Source of the DNA: an uncultured Clostridia bacterium
GTDB taxonomy: Bacteria > Bacillota > Clostridia > Oscillospirales > Ruminococcaceae
Assembly (NCBI GenBank): GCA_937871145.1
Contig: CALMXN010000121.1
Span: forward strand, 1-6,072
DNA length: 6,072 nt
Direction: 5' to 3'
Under the pieces are notes generated by a model that saw nothing but the letters and a program-made list of their open reading frames with translations, searched no databases and was not told where the DNA came from. Below, piece by piece: positions 5,491-6,072 of the stretch. How positions within the stretch are numbered: the first letter of the stretch is position 1; each line of letters starts with the position of its first letter. The position numbers and the translations under genes were made by a program.

Positions 5491-6072
5491 ATGACAGAAT
5501 CAAATGTAAATGTTGTTAGTAATATTTATATACGACGACCTGAATCTTTCACCGATGGCATCGATAACATACAAAAAGATCCGAAATTTGTTTCACAAAT
5601 AACAGGCCATAATGCGTTAAAAATCATCAAAACTCAATATGGTAGTGCAATGTCTGGGGTTCATCTGTCTGCTGTACAAGAAAGTGAGTATAATGGTTCT
5701 CTTTCCTGCACATATTCTGCAAAAGGAGAAACTTCACATGGTAAAGTACGCATTAATGGTGAAATAAGCTATGAATGCAGATGCGAAGCTATTAACTGTA
5801 AAAATCGTAATGATTGCTCACCAAAAAACTATAATAGAACTCCTATTTCGATGGTCAAAGATGTTCTCAACAATAGAAATTGTTCTCTTGAATGGCTTGA
5901 TATTCCAGAAGAATATGATATATTTAATATGGTAAATGACAATAATGCTAATAGTGCTGATGATAATCAAAAAGATAAAAATATCAGCAATGAGGAATTA
6001 ACCACATTAAAATCTGAATTTGATTTAATTGACTCAACAAAAGCTATAGAAGCTATAATCGAATCAGAAATA
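5491..6072 (+). CDS. Gene D: N-terminal part of a cysteine-cluster protein, possibly a helicase (runs off the right edge)
   Basis: ATG at 5491 opens a frame of 194 codons that is still open at the window end, so the protein is incomplete. The first 60 residues contain IYIRRPESFTDG and a helical FVSQITGHNALKIIKTQYG. Residues 70-110 are beta-rich and end in a cysteine cluster, YECRCEAINCKNRNDCSP, with Cys at 96, 98, 103 and 109, a plausible small zinc site. Cys73 and Cys131 lie near it. Residues 150-165 are a polar linker, followed by EFDLIDSTKAIEAIIESEI (176-194). In many UvrD-type helicases a similar '...I...A/Q-x-x-I-I...' segment directly precedes the Walker A loop, and clusters of the C-x-C...C...C-x-P type occur in front of such helicase domains. 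I therefore suspect an SF1 helicase or nuclease-helicase effector, but no ATPase motif is present in the visible part. Translation is probably coupled to gene C. Confidence 0.85.
   Translation, partial: MTESNVNVVSNIYIRRPESFTDGIDNIQKDPKFVSQITGHNALKIIKTQYGSAMSGVHLSAVQESEYNGSLSCTYSAKGETSHGKVRINGEISYECRCEAINCKNRNDCSPKNYNRTPISMVKDVLNNRNCSLEWLDIPEEYDIFNMVNDNNANSADDNQKDKNISNEELTTLKSEFDLIDSTKAIEAIIESEI

Noticed and set aside
1..6072. tRNA or rRNA genes, CRISPR arrays, complete insertion sequences, integrase genes
   Set aside because: No regularly spaced repeats, no transposase or recombinase frame and no tRNA-like fold were seen on either strand.

Overview
The window looks like AT-rich Firmicutes DNA, most likely from a clostridial lineage. 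It carries strong GGAGG-type ribosome binding sites, a TTGAAA/TATAAT promoter and a MobC-type mobilisation gene. It appears to be the edge of a mobilisable or conjugative element next to a cargo operon. I cannot name the species.

Layout. Positions 1-281 (minus strand) hold the N-terminal part of a MobC relaxosome protein whose gene leaves the window on the left. Immediately upstream of it, about 310-550, is a dense set of inverted repeats. One is a perfect 8-bp hairpin (410-429) directly followed on the minus strand by a CGCCC core; this is the arrangement of IncQ/MOBQ-type nick regions, so I call it a candidate oriT. Positions 440-1500 contain no intact gene. They hold two conspicuous palindromes (967-998 and 1007-1033) and a clearly recognisable but broken C-terminal piece of a Rieske [2Fe-2S] oxidoreductase gene on the minus strand (about 1171-1411).

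A very good extended -10 promoter (1503-1531) then starts a tight plus-strand operon of at least four genes with gaps of only 15, 19 and 11 nt. Gene A (1642-2850, 402 aa) has a helical N-terminus and two apparently related copies of an 'x-W-V-x-x-N-x-S' domain. Gene B (2866-4005, 379 aa) has a helical N-terminal region, a long coiled coil and a GrpE-like C-terminal tail. Gene C (4025-5479, 484 aa) is a divergent Hsp70/DnaK ATPase with all nucleotide-binding motifs but almost no room for a lid. Gene D (5491 to beyond 6072) begins with a cysteine-cluster domain and is cut by the window edge; I suspect, without proof, that it continues into a superfamily 1 helicase.

Inference: A-D form one functional unit in which an Hsp70-type ATPase and a dedicated exchange-factor-like partner (B) control a client or effector (A and/or D). 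The position beside a mobilisation module fits an anti-phage or other conflict system carried as cargo. The chaperone assignment is firm; the biological role of the whole operon is not established by this sequence.
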